Shown here one piece after another: positions 1-9,320 of a stretch of DNA of 35,758 nt (positions within the stretch are counted from its first letter, which is position 1; the number at the start of each line of letters is the position of its first letter). The stretch is from a virus. The notes below the pieces were generated by a model. That model had not been told where the DNA came from and made no database searches. It saw only the letters and a list, made by a program, of their open reading frames with translations. The stretch is taken from positions 1-35,758 of the IMG/VR virus record IMGVR_UViG_3300009163_000093. One strand, written 5' to 3'. The translations under genes and the position numbers were made by a program.

Positions 1-708
1 ATGAAGCCTGAAAAACGCTCAGAAATTGGCAAGAAGGCTAGAGATTTTACAATCAATCATTGCTCAATTGAGGTTGTCTGCAAGCAGTTAGAAGAAATGT
101 TTGACAACGCGCCTTTCGTAGAAGATTGGAACATTCAGGAAAGAGTCAAAAATCCAAACTATCAGCCTACAAATATTAAAGACAATGCAGAATGGATCAT
201 CGACTTGTATAAAAACATTCTTGGTGAGACAGTTGACTGCAACCACCAAGGATGCTTGCACTGGATTGATCGACTCAAGTCAGACCTCAATAGAGAACAA
301 GTATTAAATCATTTCAAAAATACAGCAGCCACAATCGAACCAAAGGCAATTGATATTGGAGACGTTTTAGGCAAAGATGACGAAGGCAAAAGAATCGCGG
401 TTGTTATGCCTCAATCTGCTGGCGATGTATTAATGGTTAACGCCTTGCTAGAAAACTTGCAGGAGCTTTATCCAGATCATAATATTTATTTTATTACATT
501 GCCGCAGTTTTTTGAGATTGTTGATGAGCATCCGTGCGTTCACAAGGTATTGCCATACTCTCCAATCTTTGATAATCTATTGTTCTTAGAAGGCCAAGGA
601 GAACACAAAGGATATTTTGAATTGGCATTTTTGCCGTTCGTTGGCACTCAACGCCATTTTACTTATCAACACAATGGAAAAGATAAATCACAACTATGTC
701 TCATCTGA
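1..708 (+). CDS. Glycosyltransferase, partial at 5' end (GT tail + DUF4214-like + N-terminal half of GT9 domain)
   Basis: The frame is open at the window edge, so the gene probably starts upstream. Residues 1-40 (KARDFTINHCSIEVVCKQLE) look like the C-terminal helix of a GT-B family 4-type glycosyltransferase. Residues about 60-110 (WIIDLYKNILGE ... WIDRLKSDLNREQVLNHF) resemble a DUF4214-type helical linker found in multidomain phage and bacterial glycosyltransferases. From about residue 130 a Rossmann-like start (RIAVVMPQSAGDVLMVNALL) is typical of heptosyltransferase-family (GT9) N-domains. The protein stops at 708 just where GT9 proteins continue, and the next frame carries the missing half. 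Inferred role: sugar transfer to a surface or virion glycan. Family is recognised by pattern only; acceptor unknown. Confidence 0.7.
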   Translation: MKPEKRSEIGKKARDFTINHCSIEVVCKQLEEMFDNAPFVEDWNIQERVKNPNYQPTNIKDNAEWIIDLYKNILGETVDCNHQGCLHWIDRLKSDLNREQVLNHFKNTAATIEPKAIDIGDVLGKDDEGKRIAVVMPQSAGDVLMVNALLENLQELYPDHNIYFITLPQFFEIVDEHPCVHKVLPYSPIFDNLLFLEGQGEHKGYFELAFLPFVGTQRHFTYQHNGKDKSQLCLI

Positions 709-1859
709 TTGAAGAATACGCTAAAAATTTAGGAGTTAAAATTGGCAAGCCAATTTTCCAAACTCATTACATGCCCATTGTTGACGATAAATACATCACA
801 GTGCATGTTGATAATAAAATTGATTCTAAATTTTATGAATTCTTTCCAGAAGTCATAGAGCTTTTAAAAAATCTCTTGCACCCATTGGGATATAAAATCT
901 ATCAAATTGGTGGCGGAGAAGACCCACAATTGCCGCTTGTTGACAAATCTTTCCTTGGTTTTTCAAGGAAACAGACATCATACATTGTTAAAAATTCAAG
1001 CCTTCACTTGGGCATTGATAGCTTCCCAATTCATCAAGCGAGTGTTTTTGATGTTCCAATTGTTGCTCTTTATTCTCACATTTATCCAAGCCATGCTAAT
1101 CCATACTGGAACACTCCGAGTAAGGTTAGGATTTTAGAAGCAGATCGAAATGGACGTAAACCAAGCTACAACTATCACGAAAAGCCGAAATCAATCAATA
1201 CAATTAAGCCAGAAGATATTGTTAAAAATGTTTGTGAATTACTAAAAATTCCATACACCAAAAGCATTAACACTAAATTCATTGGAGAGTCTTACTCTCA
1301 GGCCGTTATAGAAGTCGTTCCTAACTTTTACGGTTTCGCAGAAGAACTAAAAAACAGGCTTATTAATATTAGAATGGATTATTTTCATAATGAAAATAAT
1401 TTGCTGGCTTGGTGCTCGAACTATGCTTGCCACATTATTTCTGCGAAACCAATTAATGTGCAACTCCTATCCAATTGCAAAAACAATATCAAAAAAATTA
1501 CTTTTGATATAGAAAATACAACTGATTTCAGCAACGAATATCTTGAATCTATCAAAAATCTTGGGCTAGATATTTCATGCAGCACAAAAAACAAAGATCA
1601 GATTTCTGAAATTAGAAATTTTTACTTTGATTTTAGAGTTGAACTTGACGAACCTTCAAATCAAGAAAATATTAAAAATCTTTCCGAAATTGCAAACTTG
1701 AAATTTTTGACCAAAAAAGATATTTTTTCAAACGGCAAACGTTATGCTTCTAAAGCTCATGCTGATTTAGACAAAGTTTTTGTTGACAGAGCTTCTGATG
1801 TGATCTATAATGAGTCTTTCTGGACAGACCTAGATCACTATTTTATTTATGAATCCTAA
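696..1859 (+). CDS. GT9-like glycosyltransferase C-terminal half with an extra C-terminal domain
   Basis: It overlaps the preceding frame by 13 nt. Residues 1-185 read as the second Rossmann domain of a heptosyltransferase-like GT9 enzyme: GYKIYQIGGGEDPQ, then SSLHLGIDSFPIHQASVFD and VPIVALYSHIYPSHANPYW, the nucleotide-sugar side of the fold. The last ~200 residues are not recognised. The N-domain lies in the upstream frame. One extra A in the AAA run at 685-687 would fuse the two frames into one continuous enzyme (…DKITTMSHLIEE…). So this is either a frameshifted or split gene, a sequence error, or two coupled subunits. The next gene starts 11 nt inside its end. Confidence 0.65.
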   Translation: MSHLIEEYAKNLGVKIGKPIFQTHYMPIVDDKYITVHVDNKIDSKFYEFFPEVIELLKNLLHPLGYKIYQIGGGEDPQLPLVDKSFLGFSRKQTSYIVKNSSLHLGIDSFPIHQASVFDVPIVALYSHIYPSHANPYWNTPSKVRILEADRNGRKPSYNYHEKPKSINTIKPEDIVKNVCELLKIPYTKSINTKFIGESYSQAVIEVVPNFYGFAEELKNRLINIRMDYFHNENNLLAWCSNYACHIISAKPINVQLLSNCKNNIKKITFDIENTTDFSNEYLESIKNLGLDISCSTKNKDQISEIRNFYFDFRVELDEPSNQENIKNLSEIANLKFLTKKDIFSNGKRYASKAHADLDKVFVDRASDVIYNESFWTDLDHYFIYES

Positions 1860-2583
1860 CAAATACAAGCGTAACGAACTCGGCCTCATTGACGGGGTTG
1901 AATATAAATTCAACGAAGACGGCTCAATTAACTGGCGAGCGATGATTAAGCCAGAGCATTTGTATCCTAACAAGGAATGGTTTGAAACTCGCAAACTTCA
2001 AGTGCCAGACTCTATTGAAGGTCTTGGAGATCACCAGCTTCTTGTTAAGTTGGCTGGTATCAAAGAGTTGGCAAGACTCAGAGGCTTCCTTGACGTTCAA
2101 TTTAAAATTGAAACAATTTCCTCTCATTACGCCACAGCAGTTTGCTGCATTAGTTGGATGCCAAATTATGAAAGCGACGGCAATGCTCAAACATTTACTA
2201 GCACAGCAAACGCAACCTCTGAGAATTGTTCAGGATTTGGCATTAAGTTTTTGGAACCTATTGCTGAAAATCGCGCTTTTGTTCGCTCTGTTCGCAATTA
2301 TCTTAATATTCATATTGTTGGTGACGATGAAATTGATAAGTCTAAAAATAAAGTCGCTTACGAAGAGAGTGAGTCAATCGTTCAATCGCTAACGCCACAG
2401 AGCGCTCTCAAAAACTCTGCCAAACAAAATCTTGGCTGCGAAGATTTTGAAGCTTTCAAAAAGCATTTGAGAAAGCTTTGGAAAGACGAAACATACAAGA
2501 ATGAAGAAGCTGCAAATTGGAATTCTTTTGAAGACATTCCTATCAAAGAAAGCCGCAAACTTCTTTCGATTGTATCTAAATGA
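1849..2583 (+). CDS. Conserved phage protein of unknown function
   Basis: A 244-aa soluble protein that starts inside the end of the GT9 gene and overlaps the next gene by ATGA. The central part has a conserved look: LARLRGFLDVQFKIETIS, then SHYATAVCCISWMPN, then an Arg/Asn-rich stretch (APIAENRAF-like, here EPIAENRAFVRSVRNYLNI) and IVGDDEID. I recall similar proteins in large phages. The basic ENRAFVRSVRN segment recalls single-strand-annealing (Rad52/Erf-type) recombinases, but this is only a resemblance. No membrane segment or signal peptide. The C-terminal 60 residues are charged and helical. Confidence 0.6.
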   Translation: MNPNKYKRNELGLIDGVEYKFNEDGSINWRAMIKPEHLYPNKEWFETRKLQVPDSIEGLGDHQLLVKLAGIKELARLRGFLDVQFKIETISSHYATAVCCISWMPNYESDGNAQTFTSTANATSENCSGFGIKFLEPIAENRAFVRSVRNYLNIHIVGDDEIDKSKNKVAYEESESIVQSLTPQSALKNSAKQNLGCEDFEAFKKHLRKLWKDETYKNEEAANWNSFEDIPIKESRKLLSIVSK

Positions 2584-3035
2584 TTAAAAAGGTCACATCT
2601 GGCCAAGAGTTTGAAAAAGCTTTTAGAGATTTAGAAGCTCTTTTTAAAGAGGAAAACACCAAATATGGTCACGCATATTTAGCTATTAATCCTAACTCTG
2701 TTATTGATTCTTTTGCACACTCAACAATGTTAAATAGCAGCATTTATTGCTGGGCAAATTTTGAAAATGGTCTTGTAGATGGGATGATTATGTTTACGGA
2801 TAGCATACATCCATTTTTAAATCAAAGAATATTTTCAGAATGTTTTTGGATTAGTAAAAATCCTAAAAAATCATTCGCCTTATATAATAAAGCTATTAAA
2901 TTTGCAAAAAGCAAAGGAATCGAATACATTAATATGAACTGTGTCGAAAACTATCCCAATTCTGAAAAATTAAAGAAAATTTATCAAAAGATGGGATTTA
3001 AAAAAGATACTGAATCGTATATTAAAAAAATATGA
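2580..3035 (+). CDS. GNAT-family N-acetyltransferase
   Basis: A 151-aa protein with the GNAT layout. A central beta strand (FSECFWISKNPKKSFALYNK) is followed by the alpha helix AIKFAKSKGIEYINMNCVE, and the C-terminal motif is LKKIYQKMGFKKDTESYI. KxGF with a trailing strand is the usual C-terminal signature of acetyl-CoA-dependent N-acetyltransferases. The pyrophosphate-binding loop is degenerate, so the activity is uncertain. It overlaps the upstream gene by ATGA and the downstream gene by 4 nt, so the three are translationally coupled. Substrate unknown. Confidence 0.7.
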   Translation: MIKKVTSGQEFEKAFRDLEALFKEENTKYGHAYLAINPNSVIDSFAHSTMLNSSIYCWANFENGLVDGMIMFTDSIHPFLNQRIFSECFWISKNPKKSFALYNKAIKFAKSKGIEYINMNCVENYPNSEKLKKIYQKMGFKKDTESYIKKI

Positions 3036-3241
3036 GAAAAACAATCGCAAAACAGCTAAGAGCAATCACTAATCCCAAAGACAACTCGATCAACAAAAGA
3101 GTTTACAAGCGCTTAAAGAAGCAGTATAATAAGGTTCCGCATTATGCACGAAGAGACTTCATCGAAGCAACCAAACAATTCTACGAATTGGTCGAAAAAC
3201 AATCTGGGAAGCCTATGGCTCAAGCAGGGGAAGGGCAATAA
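3032..3241 (+). CDS. Small basic hypothetical protein
   Basis: A 69-aa, very basic protein (KQLRAITNPKDNSINKRVYK, then RLKKQYNKVPHYARRDF), with no membrane segment. It begins with a 4-nt overlap of the acetyltransferase gene. Its last ~98 nt are shared, in another frame, with the next small gene. Function unknown; the charge would suit nucleic-acid binding, but that is inference. Confidence 0.55.
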   Translation: MRKTIAKQLRAITNPKDNSINKRVYKRLKKQYNKVPHYARRDFIEATKQFYELVEKQSGKPMAQAGEGQ

Positions 3242-3389
3242 ATACCTTTCTGGGAAGGTAACTCTACAGGGACCGAATGGGGAAATTATTACTCAAAACG
3301 TCATTGTATTCAAAAACAAATACAAAGAAAAAGATAATCAGCCAGATTATTTGATCTTTAAGCCGTTCAATCACCAAGAAGATAATTGA
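3144..3389 (+). CDS. Small conserved phage protein (NLGxLW…KYLSGKV…VFKNK type)
   Basis: An 81-aa protein whose C-terminal 55 residues (SKNNLGSLWLKQ, GKGNKYLSGKVTLQGPNGE, VIVFKNKYKEKDNQPDY) match a small beta-rich family I recall from many phages. The N-terminal 30 residues are read from DNA that also codes for the basic protein upstream, a ~98-nt dual-coding overlap. An internal start cannot be excluded, but no in-frame ATG follows. The 3' end overlaps the end of the convergent tail-fibre gene by 19 nt. Confidence 0.6.
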   Translation: MHEETSSKQPNNSTNWSKNNLGSLWLKQGKGNKYLSGKVTLQGPNGEIITQNVIVFKNKYKEKDNQPDYLIFKPFNHQEDN

Positions 3390-5254
3390 ACCCTTCCCCA
3401 CTTGTTTGTTCCAGTAGCAGCATACAAATAAGTTCCACTAAAAGATACGTCGCCCTTTCTGCCGTTAGATGAAGCGGTTAGAGGGGGCGAAACGTATCTT
3501 ATATAATTTTGGTCAATGTTTCCGCTGATTTCTTCATAAGGAAGAATAGTTTTCCACTGTCCAGACTTTACTAAGTAAAGATTTTGTCCATAACTTCCTG
3601 TTTGATAAATTAAAGCTCCATCATAATTAGGTTGAGACTGTGGCGAATCTAAACCAGTAAAGAAATTACCCGTTCTTCCTTCAAAAGAAAGAGTCGGTGG
3701 AATAGCGTTTGTGTAAAATAATTGCTGAGTAGGCTGAAATAAATAACCACTTGTTTCAGCATTAAAAATATAACCAGCGCCAAAATCATCATTTGGTATG
3801 AATTTATAGTAAATAAATTGATTAGTTGGGACTTCTCCAGCGAAAACAGAAAAATCTTGAGAAGATGCGTTTTCTAAAAAATTTATGGTTTTTAATAAAC
3901 CAAAGCCAGAAACAGAATGCTGCTCTCCAGTATTTGCGCCAGTATAAACGTCAAGCGATCTAACAATATAGTTCTCTACAGAATCAGTGTCGAAGTTAAC
4001 TGTAAAATTAACCTGCCCACTTAAAGGGCTATTTATTAATTGACTAATTCCAGTTATTTCTTGGATCAAGATTGGTGAGCCACTAGAAGGAGGGATGTTG
4101 AAAATCAAAGTTTCATTATTACCGTTAATGGAATAGTTTCCAGAAACCTCTTCAAAGCCGTCAATAAATGCCCTATAATTTGTTGACAAGAATCCAGTAT
4201 TGCCTGTCGATTCAACAATACTTAAGAAAAATCCGCTTGGCAAGCTAAAGAAATTAACTTCTGGAGTTGGGTTAGTGAATTTTATCTCATATTCGCTTGG
4301 AGAAATCAAGCTTCCTCCAGAATATGCATTATAAAAATTTCCACTATTTACATAACCAGTCACCGCAAAACCAGAAACATCTCCAGTTGGAAAATACTGC
4401 CAATTTAAAACTTCAGAAAGACCAGAGGTTAAACCAGTAATGAATGGATTAACATGTCCTGGAATGCTAAATCCAGTTAGAATACCATTTCCAGTATAAG
4501 ACCAAGATGTCAATACTTGATCAACTATTCCAGTTACTTGAGAAGAGTAATAATCTTCTACAGTTACAGAATCAATATTCGCTGGCAAATGATAAATTGT
4601 TGATAAAACAGAGTTCTCAACACCTCTGTTTTTTACGTTAAACAATAAAGAATAATATCTTTCTCCAGAAGTTGAATTAAAAAGCTCAGCGTTTTTTTCT
4701 TTGGTAAAATTAAAAGATAAGCTTCTTTGATCTGTGGCAAAATTTTCTGCTACAATATAAGGCTCTGATGTTGAAGGCCAAGCTCCTGTTGATAACAAAG
4801 AAACCCGATAAGAAAAGTCATAAATTGAAAACCCTTGATTTTGAGCAAGATCAATATCGCTTGTAATTTCATTATCATAAATATCTTTATATTGAAAATT
4901 AAAAGTAGAGTCTTTAAATTTTGAATAATAAAAACTAACTCCAGTTCCTACTGAACTTTCAGAAGGATAAAAACCAATTTCTATTGGAATAGGTGGAGGA
5001 GTGAATGGAGTTATGGGAGGAGTCCAAGGCGGAGGAGCAGGCGTTGGTGATGGCGGTGGCGTTGGAGGAGCAGTAGGTGTAGGCGTAGGCGTAGGCGCTG
5101 GTGTTGGCGCTGGTGTCGGCGGCGATGTCGGCGGCGATGTCGGTGGCGATGTCGGCGGCGATGTCGGTGGCGATGTCGGTGGCGATGTCGGCGGAGGCGG
5201 CGGAGGCGGAGGCGGAGGCGGAGGAGGCGGAGGCGCTGGTGTAGGTGTAGCCAT
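3371..5254 (-). CDS. Tail fibre / receptor-binding protein with proline-rich N-terminal linker
   Basis: A 627-aa protein and the last gene of the tail-tip operon, starting 1 nt after the J-like gene. Residues 4-90 are almost only Pro, Thr, Ser and Ala (runs of Pro, then TSPP repeats, then PAPT/PTPT). This is a rigid linker, probably anchoring the fibre to the tip. The rest is Gly/Ser/Thr/Asn-rich beta structure with many short 'tG' turns. It ends in a module (NGRKGDVSFSGTYLYAATG, TNKWGRVQLSSW) that I recall from C-termini of phage structural proteins. Inferred role: adhesion to host surface glycan. Confidence 0.75.
   Translation of the reverse strand: MATPTPAPPPPPPPPPPPPPPPTSPPTSPPTSPPTSPPTSPPTSPPTPAPTPAPTPTPTPTAPPTPPPSPTPAPPPWTPPITPFTPPPIPIEIGFYPSESSVGTGVSFYYSKFKDSTFNFQYKDIYDNEITSDIDLAQNQGFSIYDFSYRVSLLSTGAWPSTSEPYIVAENFATDQRSLSFNFTKEKNAELFNSTSGERYYSLLFNVKNRGVENSVLSTIYHLPANIDSVTVEDYYSSQVTGIVDQVLTSWSYTGNGILTGFSIPGHVNPFITGLTSGLSEVLNWQYFPTGDVSGFAVTGYVNSGNFYNAYSGGSLISPSEYEIKFTNPTPEVNFFSLPSGFFLSIVESTGNTGFLSTNYRAFIDGFEEVSGNYSINGNNETLIFNIPPSSGSPILIQEITGISQLINSPLSGQVNFTVNFDTDSVENYIVRSLDVYTGANTGEQHSVSGFGLLKTINFLENASSQDFSVFAGEVPTNQFIYYKFIPNDDFGAGYIFNAETSGYLFQPTQQLFYTNAIPPTLSFEGRTGNFFTGLDSPQSQPNYDGALIYQTGSYGQNLYLVKSGQWKTILPYEEISGNIDQNYIRYVSPPLTASSNGRKGDVSFSGTYLYAATGTNKWGRVQLSSW
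5031..5250. repeat. Low-complexity tandem repeats encoding the Pro/Ser/Thr linker
   Basis: A GC-rich block of short repeats. On the + strand, units like GGCGATGTCGGTGGC are repeated at 5110-5190 and GGCGGA units follow. On the coding (minus) strand they read as PTSPPTSPP and poly-Pro. Such repeats change length easily by slippage. The block stands out against AT-rich flanks. Confidence 0.85.
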
Positions 5255-5255
5255 A

Positions 5256-8200
5256 TTATCTACTTATTACAAACCCCTGAATAATTCCATTGTTTCTCAC
5301 AGGGGCAGTATAAGAAAGCACAGTTGTTGTTGAAGAAGAAGTGGCAGATATTGGGTTTGGATAAGAGCCAGTATTTCGCGCAGTTACTTTTAAGGTGAAT
5401 CTGCCAACCTCAGTTTGATCTTCAAAAATTGCAGATGTGCCAGTTACAATTTGTTTGATGCTTCTATATTTTGGAGTAATCAATTCAACATTGTAGGAGT
5501 TTGCATCTGCAACACTTGTCCATTGTCCAGATAAATCAACCGTATCAAATTGTAAATCCCAATTTCCAGTTGCAAATGCCAAAATTCTAGGGAATTTAAG
5601 TTCGTATTGGAATTTATTTTCTAATGTAACTGCATTTCCTTCGCTTACATTAGTGTTTCTTGCAGATGGGAAATCAGAAAAGAAATCTTGCATTAATCCT
5701 GTTTCGCCTTTTTCAATCTCGCTAAATTTTCCAGTATCAAATTTTGAAGCAATAATTTCGTACTCGTTTAAGTTTAATTCTTTGATGGATTGAATTTTGT
5801 AAATTTGCTGCTTTGTATTAGCAATTGTGATTGAACATGGTGAGCCAACCCGAATATCTTGAAATAGTGGGTAACCAGAACATCCAGTATCAATAAAGAA
5901 GTTTGAACCGTAACTAAGCGATGGAGAAACTTGCCTTCCCGTGCTTTGGAAGGTCACTCTCATCGGTAAATCTGTTTGATAAATTTCAGAGATGTTTAAT
6001 TTACTAGGGGATTTTGCCAAGTTATAAAAGTCTTCCGACTGAAGTTTTCCCGTTGGAATTAAAACTGAAATCTCTCCCGTTAGCCCAGAAGAGCTAAAAT
6101 CAGACGATCTAAGAGAAACATTAGTGTAAATAGAATTAGTAACTGGATCAACATTTAAAACTCGGCCAACATGTCTCTTAAGTGTTTTTACTTCATCATT
6201 AATAGCAACTAAATCTCCTGGGCGACAGAGCAATGTTTCTAATCCTCCGACAAAAGCTACATTTTCGTCTTCATTGATTGTTGAATAAATAATATGTTCG
6301 CCAAGTCTTTTAGCATGCGCTCTGCTTGTAATGCCAAAAGTTTGAGCAGTTGTTCTTAAAATACCGCGAGCTTTAATGTCATCAGTGTCTTCAATATATT
6401 CTATTTTCTGCTTGAATAAATCGTCGCGATCCAAATAAGTAACTTCAATCACATTGTATTGTGAATCTCTACGCTCATTAGAGTAATTAAACATACTATC
6501 CTTCACATTTGCATTGTTGAAGAAAGCCATAATTGGCTTTAACCTATCATTCGTAAAGTTAATTTCAGAGTTTGTATAGAACATGTTTCCTCTGAAACAA
6601 GCAATCAGAGACTTGATTGAATCAAATACATTTGTTTTATCAGCAATCACTCCATTAAAAGCATATCTAGGCTCCAAGCCTCCATCTGCTGAAGAAACAC
6701 CAGCAAATACGCCGTTTGAGTCAACAGCATCGCAGTAACGCCCAATCTTGTAAAGTTCCCAATAGTTAACCTCAGATGGAGAAATAAAATTACCCAATCC
6801 ATATCTACGACTAATTAAAATATCAAATAAGACCCAAACAGGATTATCTGTCCAAGCTAGTTTAAACGTTCCATCCCAATTACCTCTATAAATTATTTTT
6901 TGATCGTCTAACGAACTCAAACTATTAAAAGATGCAATGTTTGATCTAGATATATATCTTTTATCTTGGCCATTAGATTTTAAAGGAAAATAATTGCTTG
7001 GAACAAAAACCTTTTTAAATCTCGCGTCATAGCTGCGAGATGGAATGTTCTGTAGCGATCTAGCATCTAATTTCAATCCACAAATAACAGAATTCGGATA
7101 AGAAAATGGAACATTAATAATTTCAGTAATTTTTTGCAAATAAATTTCGCGTCTGATCAGGGAAGAGTAAGATTCGTATGTTAAGCGGTAAGCTCTTACA
7201 AATCGCGTTTTGCCGACTTGGCTTGTTGGAACGGTAATTGGTTGAGCTATATTTTCGCTTCCTAAAATAAAGCGACTATACTGTTGAATAGATTGTGCAT
7301 TTTCTTCTCTACCAATGTCAATATAAACAGATGAGCTAACTAACCCTCTAATTTGATATTTTCTCTGCAAAGAAATTTCTTCTGTTCCGTCTAAATTTTG
7401 GTATCCAGCTTCCACAATAAGTTCAATTACAGAAGGAATTGATGAGCCAGCGCTAGTTGTTTCAATTGATCCATCAGATTTTAATAAAGTTAAATCACCT
7501 CGATGCGCAGTATCGTTTAATGCGTTAACATTTAACGTTATAAAAACTTGATCCACATTTGGATTCAAGATAACATGCGTAATTCTTGAAGAAGGTTCGT
7601 AAATATATTTTGTATAATTTTTATTCCAATCGCTAAAGCTGTCGATAGATGTTGTTGTTTTTCTTGTATCGTCACTTCCTTCCAGATCGAAAGCCTTGTC
7701 GAGCAAAACTCGACAAAACACAGGAAATACTTGAAGATAGGAATTTGGACTGTACGATGGATCAAATTGATCAGCAGAAGTGATGTAAGTAACACCATTA
7801 TTTAAAAATGGATACGTGAATGGGTTTCCAGCAGGCGACGTATACTGGAAAGTATAATACCTATCAAAAATTTTAGTATTTTTGTCGAAACGTACTAATT
7901 CTATTGCTGTATAATAAGGATAATAAGGCATAATAGACTCAAAAGTTGCGGTAATAATATTATTTAAAATAGTAATATTTTTGAATTTACGCCAATTGGC
8001 AGATTCTCCATAATTATTTATGGAAGACACATTTTGATTAAATTCAGCATCATCTCTAAACAAATATGTATGTAAATTTTTACAAGCAGCGTATTCTTCT
8101 TTAGAAAGAAAAGACCCCCCGATGACAACATCAGAATCAGATATTAATCCACTTCTTGATGCTTCGTTATTTTGATTATATCTTGTATCTGCTTGATTAA

Positions 8201-9320
8201 AATCTCTGTTTAACAAAGTTAATACTGGTTGACCTTTTTGGAATGGGCCTCTTAATTTTACTCCATAATTAGTAGTTAAATAAGTTTTATTAAATAAGCT
8301 TAACGGTTTCTGTAAATCTTCTCCATTTCTAGTCTCTAAAGAAGCGTTAGCGTAATTGAATTTTGCAAATGTTTTTAATATTTTTGCGCTTTTAACTTCC
8401 TTAATGACTGCATCAATACCATTTTGTAACAAGAAACCATTTCTTTTGTACAAGAAAATATAAAAATCTCCACTAAGATAAGTAACATTATTTTTTTGAG
8501 AAAAATACACTAAATTTATAGCTTTTTTTGACGACAATATTTTTTTATTTTGAAGCTCAGTTGATTCTAAATTTAAATAAACTTGATTATAAATATCATT
8601 TTCAAATTTAAATAGATCGTCTGTTGAGTAAGAATAATTAGAATCTATCAAAATATCAAAAGATATTTTAATAGAAGAAAATGGATATTCATCAGCTAAA
8701 TTATCAGGGTAATCTGATAAAAGATAAGACTGAACTTCTCTTTCGGACGAGAAATTAAATTGAGAATTTAAAATCCTCAATTGTTTAAAGATAGGAGTCT
8801 GTTGATTACTAGAGTTTAAAGAGTAATCATTATTTATTTTTGATAAAGTATTAAAAATACTACTAGAAATATCATTTCTTGAAGCTAAAAAAGAAAAACT
8901 AATTCCATTTCCATTATTTCCCACAAAAGATGACACATTAGACGCTAATGTTTCTAAGAAAAATCCATTATTATAAAATCTATTATTAAATGCTTCTCGT
9001 ATGAAACTTAAATCATATTGAGATTGAATCTCAGAAGAATTTTCATCAACTGGTTGTCTAATAACGACATCTTCCAGATATATACTCTCAAACAATCCAA
9101 GATTCTCCACATATTTTCCATTTGGATTAACGAATCCATCAATCTCTCCATCAGATATTAAATCAACACTTTCTGAATAATCATAAGATGATATTGCTTG
9201 TAAGTCTCCGAGCCTTGGAGGAGTAAGCGTAGGCGGGGCTGGAGGAGGAGGGGAAGAAGACCCACCTCCGCCACCAGCGCCAATAATTCCTTTAATATTT
9301 TTTTTAGAAAAATGACTCAT
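5256..9320 (-). CDS. Tail tip / central tail fibre protein, lambda J-like
   Basis: A 1354-aa protein in the position of lambda gpJ, which forms the tail tip and contacts the receptor. It starts with a Gly/Pro/Ser linker (GAGGGGGSSSPPPPAPP), then the J-type opening: LQAISSYDYSESVDLISDGE, IDGFVNPNGKYVEN and ESIYLEDVVI. The middle includes a segment common to J homologues (GNWDGTFKLAWTDNPVWVLF … ISRRYGLG), the tip hub region. The C-terminus (QFDTVDLSGQWTSVADANSY, then VGRFTLKVTARN) reads as a fibronectin type III-like domain. Its start overlaps the I-like gene by 17 nt. About 200 residues longer than lambda J. Confidence 0.9.
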   Translation of the reverse strand: MSHFSKKNIKGIIGAGGGGGSSSPPPPAPPTLTPPRLGDLQAISSYDYSESVDLISDGEIDGFVNPNGKYVENLGLFESIYLEDVVIRQPVDENSSEIQSQYDLSFIREAFNNRFYNNGFFLETLASNVSSFVGNNGNGISFSFLASRNDISSSIFNTLSKINNDYSLNSSNQQTPIFKQLRILNSQFNFSSEREVQSYLLSDYPDNLADEYPFSSIKISFDILIDSNYSYSTDDLFKFENDIYNQVYLNLESTELQNKKILSSKKAINLVYFSQKNNVTYLSGDFYIFLYKRNGFLLQNGIDAVIKEVKSAKILKTFAKFNYANASLETRNGEDLQKPLSLFNKTYLTTNYGVKLRGPFQKGQPVLTLLNRDFNQADTRYNQNNEASRSGLISDSDVVIGGSFLSKEEYAACKNLHTYLFRDDAEFNQNVSSINNYGESANWRKFKNITILNNIITATFESIMPYYPYYTAIELVRFDKNTKIFDRYYTFQYTSPAGNPFTYPFLNNGVTYITSADQFDPSYSPNSYLQVFPVFCRVLLDKAFDLEGSDDTRKTTTSIDSFSDWNKNYTKYIYEPSSRITHVILNPNVDQVFITLNVNALNDTAHRGDLTLLKSDGSIETTSAGSSIPSVIELIVEAGYQNLDGTEEISLQRKYQIRGLVSSSVYIDIGREENAQSIQQYSRFILGSENIAQPITVPTSQVGKTRFVRAYRLTYESYSSLIRREIYLQKITEIINVPFSYPNSVICGLKLDARSLQNIPSRSYDARFKKVFVPSNYFPLKSNGQDKRYISRSNIASFNSLSSLDDQKIIYRGNWDGTFKLAWTDNPVWVLFDILISRRYGLGNFISPSEVNYWELYKIGRYCDAVDSNGVFAGVSSADGGLEPRYAFNGVIADKTNVFDSIKSLIACFRGNMFYTNSEINFTNDRLKPIMAFFNNANVKDSMFNYSNERRDSQYNVIEVTYLDRDDLFKQKIEYIEDTDDIKARGILRTTAQTFGITSRAHAKRLGEHIIYSTINEDENVAFVGGLETLLCRPGDLVAINDEVKTLKRHVGRVLNVDPVTNSIYTNVSLRSSDFSSSGLTGEISVLIPTGKLQSEDFYNLAKSPSKLNISEIYQTDLPMRVTFQSTGRQVSPSLSYGSNFFIDTGCSGYPLFQDIRVGSPCSITIANTKQQIYKIQSIKELNLNEYEIIASKFDTGKFSEIEKGETGLMQDFFSDFPSARNTNVSEGNAVTLENKFQYELKFPRILAFATGNWDLQFDTVDLSGQWTSVADANSYNVELITPKYRSIKQIVTGTSAIFEDQTEVGRFTLKVTARNTGSYPNPISATSSSTTTVLSYTAPVRNNGIIQGFVISR

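Noticed and set aside
5001-5333. Gly/Val/Asp-rich open frame on the + strand opposite the fibre linker
   Set aside because: It is only the complement of the Pro/Thr/Ser repeats; composition is fixed by the repeats and no start context supports it.
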